DNA of 64,000 nucleotides from Metasolibacillus fluoroglycofenilyticus (GTDB lineage: Bacteria; Bacillota; Bacilli; Bacillales_A; Planococcaceae). The notes under the pieces were generated by a model. It did no database searches. It had not been told where the DNA came from and saw nothing but the letters and a program-made list of their open reading frames with translations. Made by a program: the position numbers and the translations under genes. Positions 26,190-35,398 of the stretch are shown here, piece by piece. Within the stretch, counting starts at the first letter, position 1. Each line of letters starts with the position of its first letter. The DNA is taken from contig NZ_PYWK01000002.1 in NCBI RefSeq assembly GCF_003049645.1, positions 1 through 64,000 on the forward strand. Reading direction: 5' to 3'.

Positions 26190-28040
26190 ATGAAAAATTT
26201 TTTTGGCTTTCTTATTATTCTTAGCTGCTTTCCTCTTTTGTTTTATTTAAGCGGCGAAATATTTCAGGAAATTGAAGCAGCAAAAGCGTTTGAAAATCAA
26301 ATGAAGCAATCTATCGAATTACCGACTATCACTTCTGCCCTACCTATTACATTATTAGATAAGGATAATAATGTATATAGTGAGGAATATGTAGAATGGC
26401 GGCAGCCAATGCCGCTTGAAAATATCCCTCAAATCGTCAAGGATATTTTCATCGCTAGTGAGGATAGTGATTTTTACGAGCATATCGGCTTTGATTTAAG
26501 TGCGATTGTTCGTGCATTTGTTATTAATACGAATGAACAATCTGTTCAACAAGGCGGTAGTACGATTACACAGCAACTCGTGAGAATGCGCTATCTATCT
26601 GAGGAAAAAACATACGAACGAAAATTAATGGAAATATTTTATTCTTATGAGCTCGAAAAACGTTATAGTAAAAAAGAAATTTTAAATATGTATTTAAACG
26701 AAATTTATTTTAGCAATCAAGTATATGGCATCGCTAGTGCAGCCACTTATTATTTTGGCAAACCACTAAATGAGCTTTCATTAGCAGAAATTGCCTTTAT
26801 TTCTGCTATTCCCAATAATCCGTCACTATACGACCCATTAAAAAATTTCGAGCAAACAAAGGCACGGCAGGAACGTTTACTTCAAACATTAGCTGAGCAT
26901 CAAATAATTACAAATGCAGAAGCGGAAACGCAAAAAAGCTTACCAATTCAGCTAAATGTTAAGCAAAAAATTCAGGCATATCCCGCATATAGTACATACG
27001 TCTTGCAGGAATTGAAATGGCTCATCGCTCAAAACGAAGGATTAAATATTTTAATAGCCAATGCGACGACAGAACAGGAAAAACAGCAGCTACAAACACA
27101 GTTACAGGATAAAGTGCAAGGACTGCTTCAGCAAGGTGCTGTTGTACATACTGCGCTCAATCCTACGAAGCAACTAGCTGATGAGCAAGCGATTAATAAC
27201 ATCCTATCAATACCAGAGCTACAAGCGAGCGCCATTAGCATTGATAATGCCACACGAGAAATTACAAGCATTTATGGCGGCAAAAATTACAAAAAGTTTG
27301 ATTTACATCGTGCCTACCAAGCACCACGTCAGCCGGGTTCTGCTTTTAAACCGTTAATCGTTTACGCACCGTATTTCGAAATAACAGATTACGCACCTAG
27401 CTCTACTGTAAGCGGCGGAGCATATTGTATTGGTACGTTTTGTCCGCAAAATTATGGTGGAGGGCTTTATGGTCAAGTGTCGTTATCAACAGCTTTCCGT
27501 TACAGCTACAATACGAGTGCATTGCGTCTTTATAATACAATTGGTATCGATGCAGCCTTTCATTATTTAGATAAATTTCATTTCCGCTCTCTCGATTCGA
27601 AGGACAAAACATATGCTGCAGCACTGGGTGGATTAACATACGGTGTCACAGCACTTGAAATGGCGGATGCTTATACAAGCTTTATCGATGGCTCTTATTC
27701 TCAAGTCCATGCCATTCGCAAAATAACGGACACAGAGGGTAATGTTCTTTATAAATGGCCGACTGAGCGCACCGTTATCTGGTCGCCAAAGACTGTGCGT
27801 TACATGCGCCAAATGTTAACAGAAGTTGTCACAAACGGAACAGGAATTGGACTTTACACAACAACAAATTATATCGGAGCAAAAACAGGTACAACCAATG
27901 ATTTTAAAGATTTTTGGCTAGCTGGCTTAACAGATACAGAAACAGCTGCTGTTTGGATTGGCTACGACACGCCCCGCTCCATGGAGGCACTCGAACGCTA
28001 CCAAATCCATTTTGCCATTTTCAATGCGATTGTCGACTGA
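26190..28040 (+). CDS. pbpD: Class A penicillin-binding protein (PBP4-like)
   Basis: A 616-aa bifunctional peptidoglycan synthase with one N-terminal membrane anchor (3-21), a GT51 transglycosylase domain (about 60-240; catalytic E91 in EDSDFYEHIG, QQGGSTITQQ, second glutamate E171 in MYLNEIYF) and a transpeptidase domain (about 330-600) with SxxK at S384 (SAFK), SYN at S439 and KTGT at K565. The domain is compact and lacks a C-terminal extension, like B. subtilis PBP4 (about 624 aa). Two cysteines (YCIGTFC, 413 and 418) could form a disulfide. GGAGG-like TCGGAGG precedes the ATG. It lies between repeat clusters; position between yuxJ and yufK supports pbpD. Confidence 0.92.
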   Translation: MKNFFGFLIILSCFPLLFYLSGEIFQEIEAAKAFENQMKQSIELPTITSALPITLLDKDNNVYSEEYVEWRQPMPLENIPQIVKDIFIASEDSDFYEHIGFDLSAIVRAFVINTNEQSVQQGGSTITQQLVRMRYLSEEKTYERKLMEIFYSYELEKRYSKKEILNMYLNEIYFSNQVYGIASAATYYFGKPLNELSLAEIAFISAIPNNPSLYDPLKNFEQTKARQERLLQTLAEHQIITNAEAETQKSLPIQLNVKQKIQAYPAYSTYVLQELKWLIAQNEGLNILIANATTEQEKQQLQTQLQDKVQGLLQQGAVVHTALNPTKQLADEQAINNILSIPELQASAISIDNATREITSIYGGKNYKKFDLHRAYQAPRQPGSAFKPLIVYAPYFEITDYAPSSTVSGGAYCIGTFCPQNYGGGLYGQVSLSTAFRYSYNTSALRLYNTIGIDAAFHYLDKFHFRSLDSKDKTYAAALGGLTYGVTALEMADAYTSFIDGSYSQVHAIRKITDTEGNVLYKWPTERTVIWSPKTVRYMRQMLTEVVTNGTGIGLYTTTNYIGAKTGTTNDFKDFWLAGLTDTETAAVWIGYDTPRSMEALERYQIHFAIFNAIVD

Positions 28041-28045
28041 AGTTG

Positions 28046-28086
28046 AGCGTGAAAAGAGCCGTGCAATTGCCGGCATTTTTCACGCT
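28046..28086 (+). terminator. Intrinsic terminator of pbpD
   Basis: Arms AGCGTGAAAA and TTTTTCACGCT enclose a GC-rich apical part GAGCCGTGCAATTGCCGGC, which echoes the apical loop of the 5300 and 35570 hairpins. Confidence 0.8.
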
Positions 28087-28101
28087 TTTGCTAGTGCTTT
28101 A

Positions 28102-28155
28102 ATAAAGTGAACTTCAATCAGGGGGAGGTTTTCCTGCCCGTTAATGCAGGATAAA
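28102..28155 (+). repeat. Family A element, truncated
   Basis: It starts ATAAAGTGAACTTCAATCAG and ends CTGCCCGTTAATGCAGGATAAA, joining the left half of hairpin 1 to the right half of hairpin 2, consistent with an internal deletion. Confidence 0.65.
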
Positions 28156-28299
28156 ATATTTGCTCATGGAAATAGCGAGGGCTTCCTTTGAAAATGAAAG
28201 AAACATGGAGGCTAGCAATGTTTCCCCTAAGTAAAACAGAGTGGCATGAGGAAGTCGATTTACACCGTATATTGTGGAAAATCGGCTTTTTTATTGCTA

Positions 28300-28500
28300 T
28301 TTAGTAGGCGTTAGTTGAAGCGCTCCTCCGAACGGAAATCAACGAATTGTTAGGTATTCTTTATGAAACAAAGGCTGACTAAAAAATTTATAAATATAGG
28401 TGTATTGATTATGTAAGTGGTGTCTATTCATTAGCGTGTTTGGTAGGGAAACGCTTTTTATTAGGCACTCTCTTGCTGATAGAGGGGGAGAAGGCGAATC
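28300..28500 (+). repeat. Family B repeat downstream of pbpD
   Basis: It is related block by block to 25866-26148 (GAACGGAAATCAACGAATTG, then GTATTGATTATGTAA, TTAGCGTGTTT, CGCTTTTTATTAGGCA, GAGGGGGAGA), but with the order permuted. It fills most of the gap 28087-28520, which has no credible gene. Confidence 0.65.
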
Positions 28501-28520
28501 AACACATCTGCCCCTTCCCT

Positions 28521-29084
28521 TTAATTCGCAAATGGCAAACTTGCTAACACACCATTGTAAAGCTTCATGACAACATAAAAGATTAAAACAATAAATAATG
28601 CCCAAACTATAATTTCAAAGAATATTAAACCAATCATCCCACCAATGGACATAAAATTACTCATCTTATATACCGTATAAATGAAGTATATGAAAATTGT
28701 CAGCAAAAAGATGACGAGTAATATGACGAAGGATTGTATACCGAATGCGGATAACAATGCACCGAAAAAGAAAATAACATAGCCTCCACGTGCTGCATTC
28801 ATCATTTCTCCAGCTTTATCACTGGAAAAAAACAACATCCCTAACTCATGAATTGTTTCACCGATTAGCTTAAAAGCGGAAAACATCATAAAAAAAATAA
28901 GTGCAAAAACAATTAACAAAAACATACGCAGCTCTAAATCGGATAAAAATTCACGCATTCCAGTATAGACGCCAATCACTTTAAAAAACTCAATCGATTG
29001 TGTGACGGTAAAAATACCGAATGTCAAACTAAATAATAAAATGGTGAATAACGGTAAATAACCGTACAAATATGGATTTTTCAT
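28521..29084 (-). CDS. yufK: DUF5366 membrane protein (YufK-like)
   Basis: A 187-aa integral membrane protein with about five hydrophobic segments. It fits the YufK (DUF5366) family in length, hydropathy and position between pbpD and the mrp operon. Function is unknown. It is divergent from mrpA across a 170-bp spacer. Confidence 0.72.
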   Translation of the reverse strand: MKNPYLYGYLPLFTILLFSLTFGIFTVTQSIEFFKVIGVYTGMREFLSDLELRMFLLIVFALIFFMMFSAFKLIGETIHELGMLFFSSDKAGEMMNAARGGYVIFFFGALLSAFGIQSFVILLVIFLLTIFIYFIYTVYKMSNFMSIGGMIGLIFFEIIVWALFIVLIFYVVMKLYNGVLASLPFAN

Positions 29085-29177
29085 AAAAATTTTTTACCCT
29101 CAAATTTCGTTATTCTTTCCTATTTATAATAGCGAACAAATAGGTCAGACTGCAAGAGGATAAATACCCTAGAGCGC

Positions 29178-29206
29178 ATGCAATTGCATGAAAAATCAGT
29201 TATAAT
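29178..29206 (+). promoter_or_regulatory. Probable mrp promoter region
   Basis: A consensus -10 TATAAT (29201-29206) lies 48 bp before mrpA. No good -35 is seen; instead a 12-bp perfect palindrome ATGCAATTGCAT (29178-29189) occupies that position and might bind an activator or repressor. Confidence 0.45.
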
Positions 29207-29254
29207 GAATTTTGTTAGCATTTTTACACCGTTATGAAAGGAGGATTTTGATAG

Positions 29255-31690
29255 ATGCAAGTTTTAGCGATTTTTATTCCTTTATTAGCTGCCATCTTTA
29301 TTCCGTTTTTATTCCGTAATGTTCGAACTATACATACAGGTTGGTTTGTACTTATTGTGCCAATTCTACTTGTTGGCTATTATGCAACATTTATTTCCCG
29401 GGTAATGAATGGAAATGATGTTCTTGCTTCTTTTAATTGGATTCCATCTTTAAATATTTCCTTCATCTCGTATTTAGATGGACTTAGCTTATTATTTTCT
29501 TTATTAATAACAGGGATTGGTGCACTCGTTGTACTATATTCAATTTTTTATTTAGACAAAACGAAGGAGCAGCTACATAATTTTTATATTTATTTATTAA
29601 TGTTTATGACAGCTATGCTTGGTGTTGTACAGTCTGATCATATGATTACTTTGTACTTATTTTGGGAGCTAACATCGATTTCTTCATTTTTATTAATCGC
29701 TTATTGGTTCCAGCGTGATAAATCACGTTTTGGTGCTTTAAAATCAATGATGATAACAGTAGCAGGCGGTTTACTAATGCTCGGGGGCTTTGTGCTTTTA
29801 GCTTTAATGGGCGGTACTTATTCCATTCGCGAGCTTGTTGCTCAGGCACCACAGCTTGTCAACGAATCTTATTTTGTTCTAGCACTTGTGCTTATTTTAT
29901 TTGGAGCCTTTACAAAATCAGCACAGTTCCCATTTTATATTTGGCTACCAGATGCTATGGAGGCGCCAACACCCGTAAGTGCTTATTTACACTCTGCCAC
30001 AATGGTAAAGGCAGGAATCTACTTAGTCGCACGCTTTACACCGATTTTCGCCGCATCAGAAGTTTGGATTTGGCTTGTAACAGGCATCGGTTTACTAACC
30101 CTTTTCTGGGGCTCATTATTTGCAGTAAAGCAGACGGATTTAAAAGGCATATTAGCCTTTTCAACAGTTAGTCAACTAGGCTTAATTATGGCTTTATTAG
30201 GGGCTAGTGCCATCGCCTTTCATGTAGAGGATGCAGCAAATACAGTGTTTAAATATGCAGCATTTGCAGCAATTTTTCATTTAATCAACCATGCAACATT
30301 TAAAGGTAGCTTATTTATGATTGCTGGTATTGTTGACCATGAAACTGGGACGCGTGATATACGAAAGCTTGGCGGATTAATGAGCATTATGCCATTAAGC
30401 TTTACTGTTGCTTTAATTAGCAGTTTATCTATGGCAGGTTTGCCACCGTTTAATGGCTTTTTAAGTAAAGAGATGTTTTTAACAGCTATGCTCACGCTTA
30501 AAGATTTTGAATTATTCGAATTCAGTACTTGGGGCATTTTGCTTCTTGTGATAGCAGTAATTGCAAGTATTTTTACATTTGTCTATAGCTTTTATTTTGT
30601 TTTTAAAACGTTTACAGGAAAATTACAAGCTTCGGAGCTACCACAAAAACCGCATGAAGCACCAATTGGCATGCTCGTAGCACCGATGATTTTAGCAGCA
30701 CTCGTTGTTATTATTTTCTTTATTCCAAATTTAATCGGTGAGGTATTTATTAAGCCCGCTGTTTTTGCGATTCAACCATTTTTATATCAAGACCCATTTT
30801 TACAATTTACGCCAGCAGGTATTGATATTACAGTGAAGGCATGGCACGGCTTTACAGCACCTGAATTATGGCTAACAGTTTGCATTGTCATTGTTGGCGC
30901 ACTTCTTTTTACAACGCTCGGAAAATGGCAGAAACTGTACCGTATCCAGCCTGCGAAGCTTTCATTAAATACATTTTATGATTTTGTGATGGATGGCGTT
31001 TTAAATCGCACAATGGTGAATGTATCAAAGCGTGTTATGCATGGTTCTATGCGCCATTATTTGATGTATATGTTTGCAGCAATTTGCTTCATCGTTATAG
31101 GTACTTTATTTTATAAAGATGCATTCAAAATATCCTTTGAAGGTGCTGCACCAATCGAATTATATCAATTAATACTAATTATCGTGCTCGTGTTAGGTAC
31201 ATTGACCACTTTAATTGCGAGGTCACGTATTACGGCAATTGTTGGATTAGGAGCTGTTGGCTATACAGTTGCGCTGTTTTTCGTTATGTTCAACGCGCCA
31301 GATTTAGCATTAACACAGCTTGTTATTGAAACGATTTCAGTTGCGCTATTTTTACTTGTCTTTTATCATTTACCACGTTTAGGTAAAGTCCAAGAATATA
31401 CACCTTTCCGCTTTAGACGTTTAGCAGTTTCTATCGGAATTGGTGCAATGGTCACACTTGTCGCTTTATCTGCACATTCACAAAAGCTAGTAGACTCTAT
31501 TAATCAGTATTATAAGGACACTGTCTATTCTTTGGCAGGCGGTGGAAATATCGTCAACGTCATTTTAGTAGATTACCGTGGCTTCGATACATTGTTTGAA
31601 ATTACAGTGCTTGGTATTGCAGGTATGGGCATTTATGCAATGATCAAATTGCGTTTAAGCAGAAAGGAGAAAACAAATGAAAGCGAATAA
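29255..31690 (+). CDS. mrpA: Mrp Na+/H+ antiporter subunit A
   Basis: An 811-aa, about 20-helix subunit homologous to NuoL of complex I with an N-terminal antiporter-like module (conserved helix-5 glutamate and lysines, WLPDAMEAPTPVSAYLHSATMVKAG, in part, about 230-255) and the C-terminal MrpA-specific extension (about 600-800; FNAPDLALTQLVIETI). Together with MrpB-G it forms the multisubunit Na+(Li+)/H+ antiporter used for alkali and sodium resistance. GGAGG is 12 nt upstream of the ATG. It overlaps mrpB by 14 nt. Length agrees with B. subtilis MrpA (about 801). Confidence 0.97.
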   Translation: MQVLAIFIPLLAAIFIPFLFRNVRTIHTGWFVLIVPILLVGYYATFISRVMNGNDVLASFNWIPSLNISFISYLDGLSLLFSLLITGIGALVVLYSIFYLDKTKEQLHNFYIYLLMFMTAMLGVVQSDHMITLYLFWELTSISSFLLIAYWFQRDKSRFGALKSMMITVAGGLLMLGGFVLLALMGGTYSIRELVAQAPQLVNESYFVLALVLILFGAFTKSAQFPFYIWLPDAMEAPTPVSAYLHSATMVKAGIYLVARFTPIFAASEVWIWLVTGIGLLTLFWGSLFAVKQTDLKGILAFSTVSQLGLIMALLGASAIAFHVEDAANTVFKYAAFAAIFHLINHATFKGSLFMIAGIVDHETGTRDIRKLGGLMSIMPLSFTVALISSLSMAGLPPFNGFLSKEMFLTAMLTLKDFELFEFSTWGILLLVIAVIASIFTFVYSFYFVFKTFTGKLQASELPQKPHEAPIGMLVAPMILAALVVIIFFIPNLIGEVFIKPAVFAIQPFLYQDPFLQFTPAGIDITVKAWHGFTAPELWLTVCIVIVGALLFTTLGKWQKLYRIQPAKLSLNTFYDFVMDGVLNRTMVNVSKRVMHGSMRHYLMYMFAAICFIVIGTLFYKDAFKISFEGAAPIELYQLILIIVLVLGTLTTLIARSRITAIVGLGAVGYTVALFFVMFNAPDLALTQLVIETISVALFLLVFYHLPRLGKVQEYTPFRFRRLAVSIGIGAMVTLVALSAHSQKLVDSINQYYKDTVYSLAGGGNIVNVILVDYRGFDTLFEITVLGIAGMGIYAMIKLRLSRKEKTNESE

Positions 31691-32114
31691 ACTTAAAACG
31701 AATGACCTTATTTTGCAGTTTACAGCAAAAATCGTCTTTTTCATTATTTTCTTCTTCTCTATCCATATTTTCTTTGCAGGGCACTATACACCAGGCGGTG
31801 GGTTCGTCGGCGGTCTATTAACGTCCAGCGCCATCGTACTGCTAGTCATTGCGTTCGATTTAAAAACGGTGCGTAAAATCTTGCCAATTAACTATATGTA
31901 TATGACAGCAACTGGGCTCATTTTAGCTTTAGCTACAGCTGCATTTCCAATATTCGTTGGCAAACCGTTTTTTACGCATTTTTTCGATTATTTCGATTTG
32001 CCGCTGTTTGGTAAAACCTCTTTACATACAGCCGCATTATTTGATTTAGGTGTATTTTTGGTTGTTGTCGGTGTAACGATGACCATTATTCAAACGATTG
32101 GGGAGGATGAATAA
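31677..32114 (+). CDS. mrpB: Mrp Na+/H+ antiporter subunit B
   Basis: A 145-aa membrane subunit of four helices with the MnhB motif HYTPGGGFVGGLLTSSAIVL. It is needed for assembly of the Mrp complex. Its start overlaps the end of mrpA (AGAAAGGAG within the mrpA tail serves as ribosome site), and its stop overlaps the mrpC ATG (TAATG), indicating tight translational coupling. Confidence 0.96.
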   Translation: MKANKLKTNDLILQFTAKIVFFIIFFFSIHIFFAGHYTPGGGFVGGLLTSSAIVLLVIAFDLKTVRKILPINYMYMTATGLILALATAAFPIFVGKPFFTHFFDYFDLPLFGKTSLHTAALFDLGVFLVVVGVTMTIIQTIGEDE

Positions 32115-32455
32115 TGGAGATTGTCATGGCATTTGTATGTGGCTTTTTATTTATGGCTGCCATTTATTTAATTTTATCGCGTAGCTTGCTGCGCATTATT
32201 ATTGGGACAGGCTTGCTTAGCCACGGGGCTCATTTGCTTATTTTAACAATGGGTGGTCTCGGTGGTACTGCTCCCCCTGTTTTGGCTGAAGGTGTCACAG
32301 ATTTTGCTGACCCAATCCCACAAGCTCTTATTTTAACGGCAATCGTAATTGCTTTTGGGGTAACAGCATTTATTTTAGTGCTTGCCTATCGTGCATATCA
32401 GGAGCTTCAAACGGACGATACGACGGCAATGAAAGGGAGTGGCATAGATGATTAA
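32114..32455 (+). CDS. mrpC: Mrp Na+/H+ antiporter subunit C
   Basis: A 113-aa three-helix homologue of NuoK. The conserved helix-2 region (GTGLLSHGAHLLILTMGG) and ALILTAIVIAFGVTAFILVLAYRA are visible. It contributes to the proton or sodium path at the MrpA interface. It overlaps mrpB by one base and mrpD by 8 nt. Confidence 0.96.
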   Translation: MEIVMAFVCGFLFMAAIYLILSRSLLRIIIGTGLLSHGAHLLILTMGGLGGTAPPVLAEGVTDFADPIPQALILTAIVIAFGVTAFILVLAYRAYQELQTDDTTAMKGSGIDD

Positions 32456-33938
32456 CTTCCTTCTCTTTCCTATATTAATTACATTCTTCACTGGAATGAT
32501 TCTGATTTTCTTCCAGAAGAATATTTTTATGCAGCGTAGCATTTCATTAATTTCGTTAGCTACCGCAACAATCTGCGCCTTTTTAGTTATGTTACAAGTG
32601 CAACGCGAGGGCATTCAGTCTGTCACTTTCGGTAATTGGCCTGTACCCTACGGTATTACAATGGTTGCTGATGGTGTATCAACATTGCTCGTTTTTACCT
32701 CTTTATTGCTAGCATTTTTCCTTATTTGGTATAGCTTCGGCTCTATCGGTAAAGAGCGTGAGCATTTCTTTTACTATCCAGGTATTATGTTTATTTTAAC
32801 TGGTGTCAATGGCGCTTTTACAACAGGTGATATTTTTAATATGTTCGTATTTTTTGAGGTATTATTAATGTCCTCTTATTTGCTTATTGTGCTTGGTGGA
32901 GAGAAGAAGCAATTACGTGAGTCAATTCAATATCTTTTAGTAAATATTATTTCCTCCGCCTTGTTTGTTATTACTGTAGCTTATTTGTACTCTGTTGTTG
33001 GTACATTAAGCATGGCCGATATTTCAGTGAAAATTGCAGAAATTAATCAACCTGGTATTATTACAACAATTGCAGTGCTATTTTTAGTGGTATTTGGCTT
33101 AAAAGCAGCCATTTTCCCACTTTACTTCTGGCTACCTAGCTCCTATGCTGCGCCACCAATTCCTGTTTTGGCATTATTTGGTGCTCTATTAACAAAGGTT
33201 GGGGTTTATGCAATTATGCGTACATATACGCTGTTTTTCGTTCATGATATTGCCTTTACACATCAATTGCTATTGATTTTTGCAGTATTAACAATTATTG
33301 CAGGCTGTATCGGTGCTTTGGCACATTTCGATGTAAAGCAAATTATTATTTATAATATCGTCATCGCAGTTGGTGTCATTTTATTTGGTGCTGCACAAAT
33401 GAATTTTGATGGATTAGAGGGTGCGATGTTTTATTTAATCCACGATATGATTATTAAAGCTGCGCTCTTTATGCTTGTCGGTATTATTATTTATATTACT
33501 GGCACAAGCGATTTGCGTAAAATGGGCGGCTTGATGAAAAAATATCCTTCGCTTGGCTGGTTTTATTTAATTGCAGCATTTGGCTTAGCAGGTATTCCAC
33601 CTTTAAGTGGCTTTATTGGGAAATTATTAATTGTACAAGGTGGCTTTGCTGCTGGCAATACAGGAACTAGCATTTTCATTTTGGCATCAAGCTTAATTGT
33701 TTTACTATCAGTCATTCGCATTTTTCTTTATGCATTTTGGGGTAAAGAAGGACAAACTGTACAAATTCAAGAAAAGACGTATAAGCAACTGTACTATCCA
33801 ACTGTGATTTTAGTTGTTATTTCAATTGTTTACGGTGTTGGAGCAGAATGGGTAACACCATTTATGGATGCGGCTGCCCATGTATTAACAGATCCTTCTG
33901 TCTATATTGAAGCGGTCATGAAAGGAGCGCAACCTTAA
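32448..33938 (+). CDS. mrpD: Mrp Na+/H+ antiporter subunit D
   Basis: A 496-aa, 14-helix homologue of NuoM/NuoN. The typical features are the helix-5 glutamate (MFVFFEVLLMSSYLLIVLGG, in part), FGLKAAIFPLYFWLPSSYAAPPIPVLA (in part), and the later lysine HDMIIKAALFMLVG. It is the second antiporter-like pump module of the complex. AAAGGGAG precedes the ATG within the mrpC tail, and the stop overlaps the mrpE ATG. Confidence 0.97.
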   Translation: MINFLLFPILITFFTGMILIFFQKNIFMQRSISLISLATATICAFLVMLQVQREGIQSVTFGNWPVPYGITMVADGVSTLLVFTSLLLAFFLIWYSFGSIGKEREHFFYYPGIMFILTGVNGAFTTGDIFNMFVFFEVLLMSSYLLIVLGGEKKQLRESIQYLLVNIISSALFVITVAYLYSVVGTLSMADISVKIAEINQPGIITTIAVLFLVVFGLKAAIFPLYFWLPSSYAAPPIPVLALFGALLTKVGVYAIMRTYTLFFVHDIAFTHQLLLIFAVLTIIAGCIGALAHFDVKQIIIYNIVIAVGVILFGAAQMNFDGLEGAMFYLIHDMIIKAALFMLVGIIIYITGTSDLRKMGGLMKKYPSLGWFYLIAAFGLAGIPPLSGFIGKLLIVQGGFAAGNTGTSIFILASSLIVLLSVIRIFLYAFWGKEGQTVQIQEKTYKQLYYPTVILVVISIVYGVGAEWVTPFMDAAAHVLTDPSVYIEAVMKGAQP

Positions 33939-34417
33939 TGGCATTTCAAATATTATTAAATTTTTCACTTGCCCTATTATGGATGTTCCTTGGGGATAAT
34001 TTTACAGCTAGCGGTTTTATTATCGGCTACTTACTTGGTTTAGCCGCTGTGCTTTTAATGCGCCGCTTCTTTAATGGGCGCCTATATACAGAGCGTGTTT
34101 GGGCTTTCATTAAATTAACGTTTTTATTTTTAAAAGAGCTAATATTAGCTAATGTCGCTGTACTGCGAGTTGTACTAAAGCCTAATCTTGATATGCAGCC
34201 AGCATTTTTCAAATATGATACGACATTAACAGAAGAATGGGAAATTACGCTTTTATCTAGCTTAATTACTTTAACACCGGGCACCGTTGTTGTCCACGTA
34301 TCAGACGATGCGAAAAGCTTATATATTCATGCAATTGATGCAAAGGATGTGGATGAGACGATTGATTCCATTCGTAACTCCTTTGAAAAAGCGATTTTGG
34401 AGGTGAGCCGTTCATGA
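33938..34417 (+). CDS. mrpE: Mrp Na+/H+ antiporter subunit E
   Basis: A 159-aa protein with two to three N-terminal helices and a cytoplasmic beta-alpha domain (about 85-155, with LSSLITLTPGTVVVHVSDD). MrpE has no complex I counterpart. AAGGAG lies 10 nt before the ATG in the mrpD tail; the end overlaps mrpF by 4 nt. Confidence 0.95.
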   Translation: MAFQILLNFSLALLWMFLGDNFTASGFIIGYLLGLAAVLLMRRFFNGRLYTERVWAFIKLTFLFLKELILANVAVLRVVLKPNLDMQPAFFKYDTTLTEEWEITLLSSLITLTPGTVVVHVSDDAKSLYIHAIDAKDVDETIDSIRNSFEKAILEVSRS

Positions 34418-34695
34418 GCTATTTTATTTGGGGTTCGATTGTCATTGTCATGCTATCAATGATTTTAGTTATTTATCGCTTAATTAAAGGACCAAATCCT
34501 TCAGATCGTGTTGTTGCGCTCGACTCAATAGGGGTTTCTCTTATTGCATTAATCGGAATGTTTTCGATAATGGTGGAAACGAGCTTTTATTTAGAAATTA
34601 TTTTATTGCTCGCGATTTTATCATTTATCGGTACAGTAGCATTTTCGAAATTTATTGAGAAAGGAGACATTATTGAACGTGACAGTTCTCGCTAA
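34414..34695 (+). CDS. mrpF: Mrp Na+/H+ antiporter subunit F
   Basis: A 93-aa three-helix subunit with the MnhF motif RLIKGPNPSDRVVALDSIG. It overlaps mrpE (ATGA) and runs 23 nt into mrpG. Confidence 0.95.
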   Translation: MSYFIWGSIVIVMLSMILVIYRLIKGPNPSDRVVALDSIGVSLIALIGMFSIMVETSFYLEIILLLAILSFIGTVAFSKFIEKGDIIERDSSR

Positions 34696-35050
34696 TATTT
34701 TAATTGTTCTCTTTATCTCGATAGGCGTTATTTTTATCGCAGTTGCAGCTATCGGTTTATTCCGACTACCAGATTTATATACGCGCGCGCATGCTGCTTC
34801 AAAAAGCGCTACATTAGGTGTTATGAGTGTGTTAATCGGCGTTTTTTTTCACTTCTGGTTAATTGAAGACCACTTCAATCCACGCATATTACTCGGCATT
34901 TTGTTTATTTTTATGACCGGCCCTGTAGGTGGACATATTATGAGCCGCTCCTCTTATATTGCAGGTGTCAAACCATGGTCAGGCACTGTCCGTGACGACT
35001 TAAAGCCTGAAATTGAACGCATGAAAAAAGAGCAAAAAGTACAAGACTAA
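34673..35050 (+). CDS. mrpG: Mrp Na+/H+ antiporter subunit G
   Basis: A 125-aa three-helix subunit with the PhaG/MnhG motif AAIGLFRLPDLYTRAHAASKSATLG. The start is the TTG at 34673, because AAAGGAG lies 6 nt upstream; an in-frame TTG at 34655 would place the ribosome site inside the gene. Length then equals B. subtilis MrpG (about 124). It is the last gene of the operon and is followed directly by a perfect terminator. Confidence 0.94.
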   Translation: MNVTVLANILIVLFISIGVIFIAVAAIGLFRLPDLYTRAHAASKSATLGVMSVLIGVFFHFWLIEDHFNPRILLGILFIFMTGPVGGHIMSRSSYIAGVKPWSGTVRDDLKPEIERMKKEQKVQD

Positions 35051-35090
35051 AAAAGTGTATGAAATCGAAGCTTCGATTTCATACACTTTT
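35051..35090 (+). terminator. mrp operon terminator
   Basis: A perfect 20+20 nt palindrome (left arm AAAAGTGTATGAAATCGAAG) with no unpaired loop bases, followed by ATTTTG. It begins at the mrpG stop. Confidence 0.92.
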
Positions 35091-35097
35091 ATTTTGT

Positions 35098-35146
35098 GAG
35101 CGAATCACGGTGTGTTATGAGCGAATTTTAGCTGTTTACGAGCGAA
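35098..35146. repeat. 21-bp periodic repeat, three units
   Basis: GAGCGAA cores at 35098, 35119 and 35140 are spaced exactly 21 bp apart. The complement matches the repeat at 19281-19350. It lies between mrpG and the convergent small proline/tyrosine-rich gene. A short open frame across it (YERI repeats) is a by-product. Confidence 0.82.
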
Positions 35147-35166
35147 TCATTACTTTTGACCTACTA

Positions 35167-35331
35167 TCATCGATAATATGGTCCGTAAAATGGGCGTCTA
35201 TACGGTGGGTATGGCGGGTATGGTCGATATGGCGGATAATAGGGATAGCGTTGAGGATAAAATTGATTACCTAAAAATCCACCGAGAAAGCCACCTAAAA
35301 AAGGCGCACCAAAAGTAAACCACGGAAACAT
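35167..35331 (-). CDS. Small Gly/Pro/Tyr-rich protein, 54 aa
   Basis: Not assigned to a family. Start MFPWFTFGAPFLGGFLGG is a short hydrophobic glycine-patterned segment, followed by a C-terminal PYYPPYRPYPPYPPYRRP-type tail. A strong AAAGGAGGGG lies 6 nt before the ATG at 35331, which is why the longer frame is rejected. Composition resembles small spore-coat or cell-surface proteins of Bacillales; this is inference. It is a single gene. Confidence 0.62.
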   Translation of the reverse strand: MFPWFTFGAPFLGGFLGGFLGNQFYPQRYPYYPPYRPYPPYPPYRRPFYGPYYR

Positions 35332-35398
35332 GAAAAACCCCTCCTTTGCTTTACTATATGACAAAAGCATAGGAAATGGTGACAAAATAGGATGGAGT

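Noticed and set aside
25866..28500. Composite transposon carrying pbpD
   Set aside because: No transposase or clear terminal repeats with target duplication are visible, and pbpD keeps its usual place between yuxJ and yufK.
29085..29254. Riboswitch upstream of mrpA
   Set aside because: The spacer is short and shows only a -10 box and a 12-bp palindrome; no known riboswitch core was recognised.
35059..35274. Open frame with YERI repeats
   Set aside because: The peptide repeat is just the translation of the 21-bp DNA repeat and the frame overlaps the mrp terminator.
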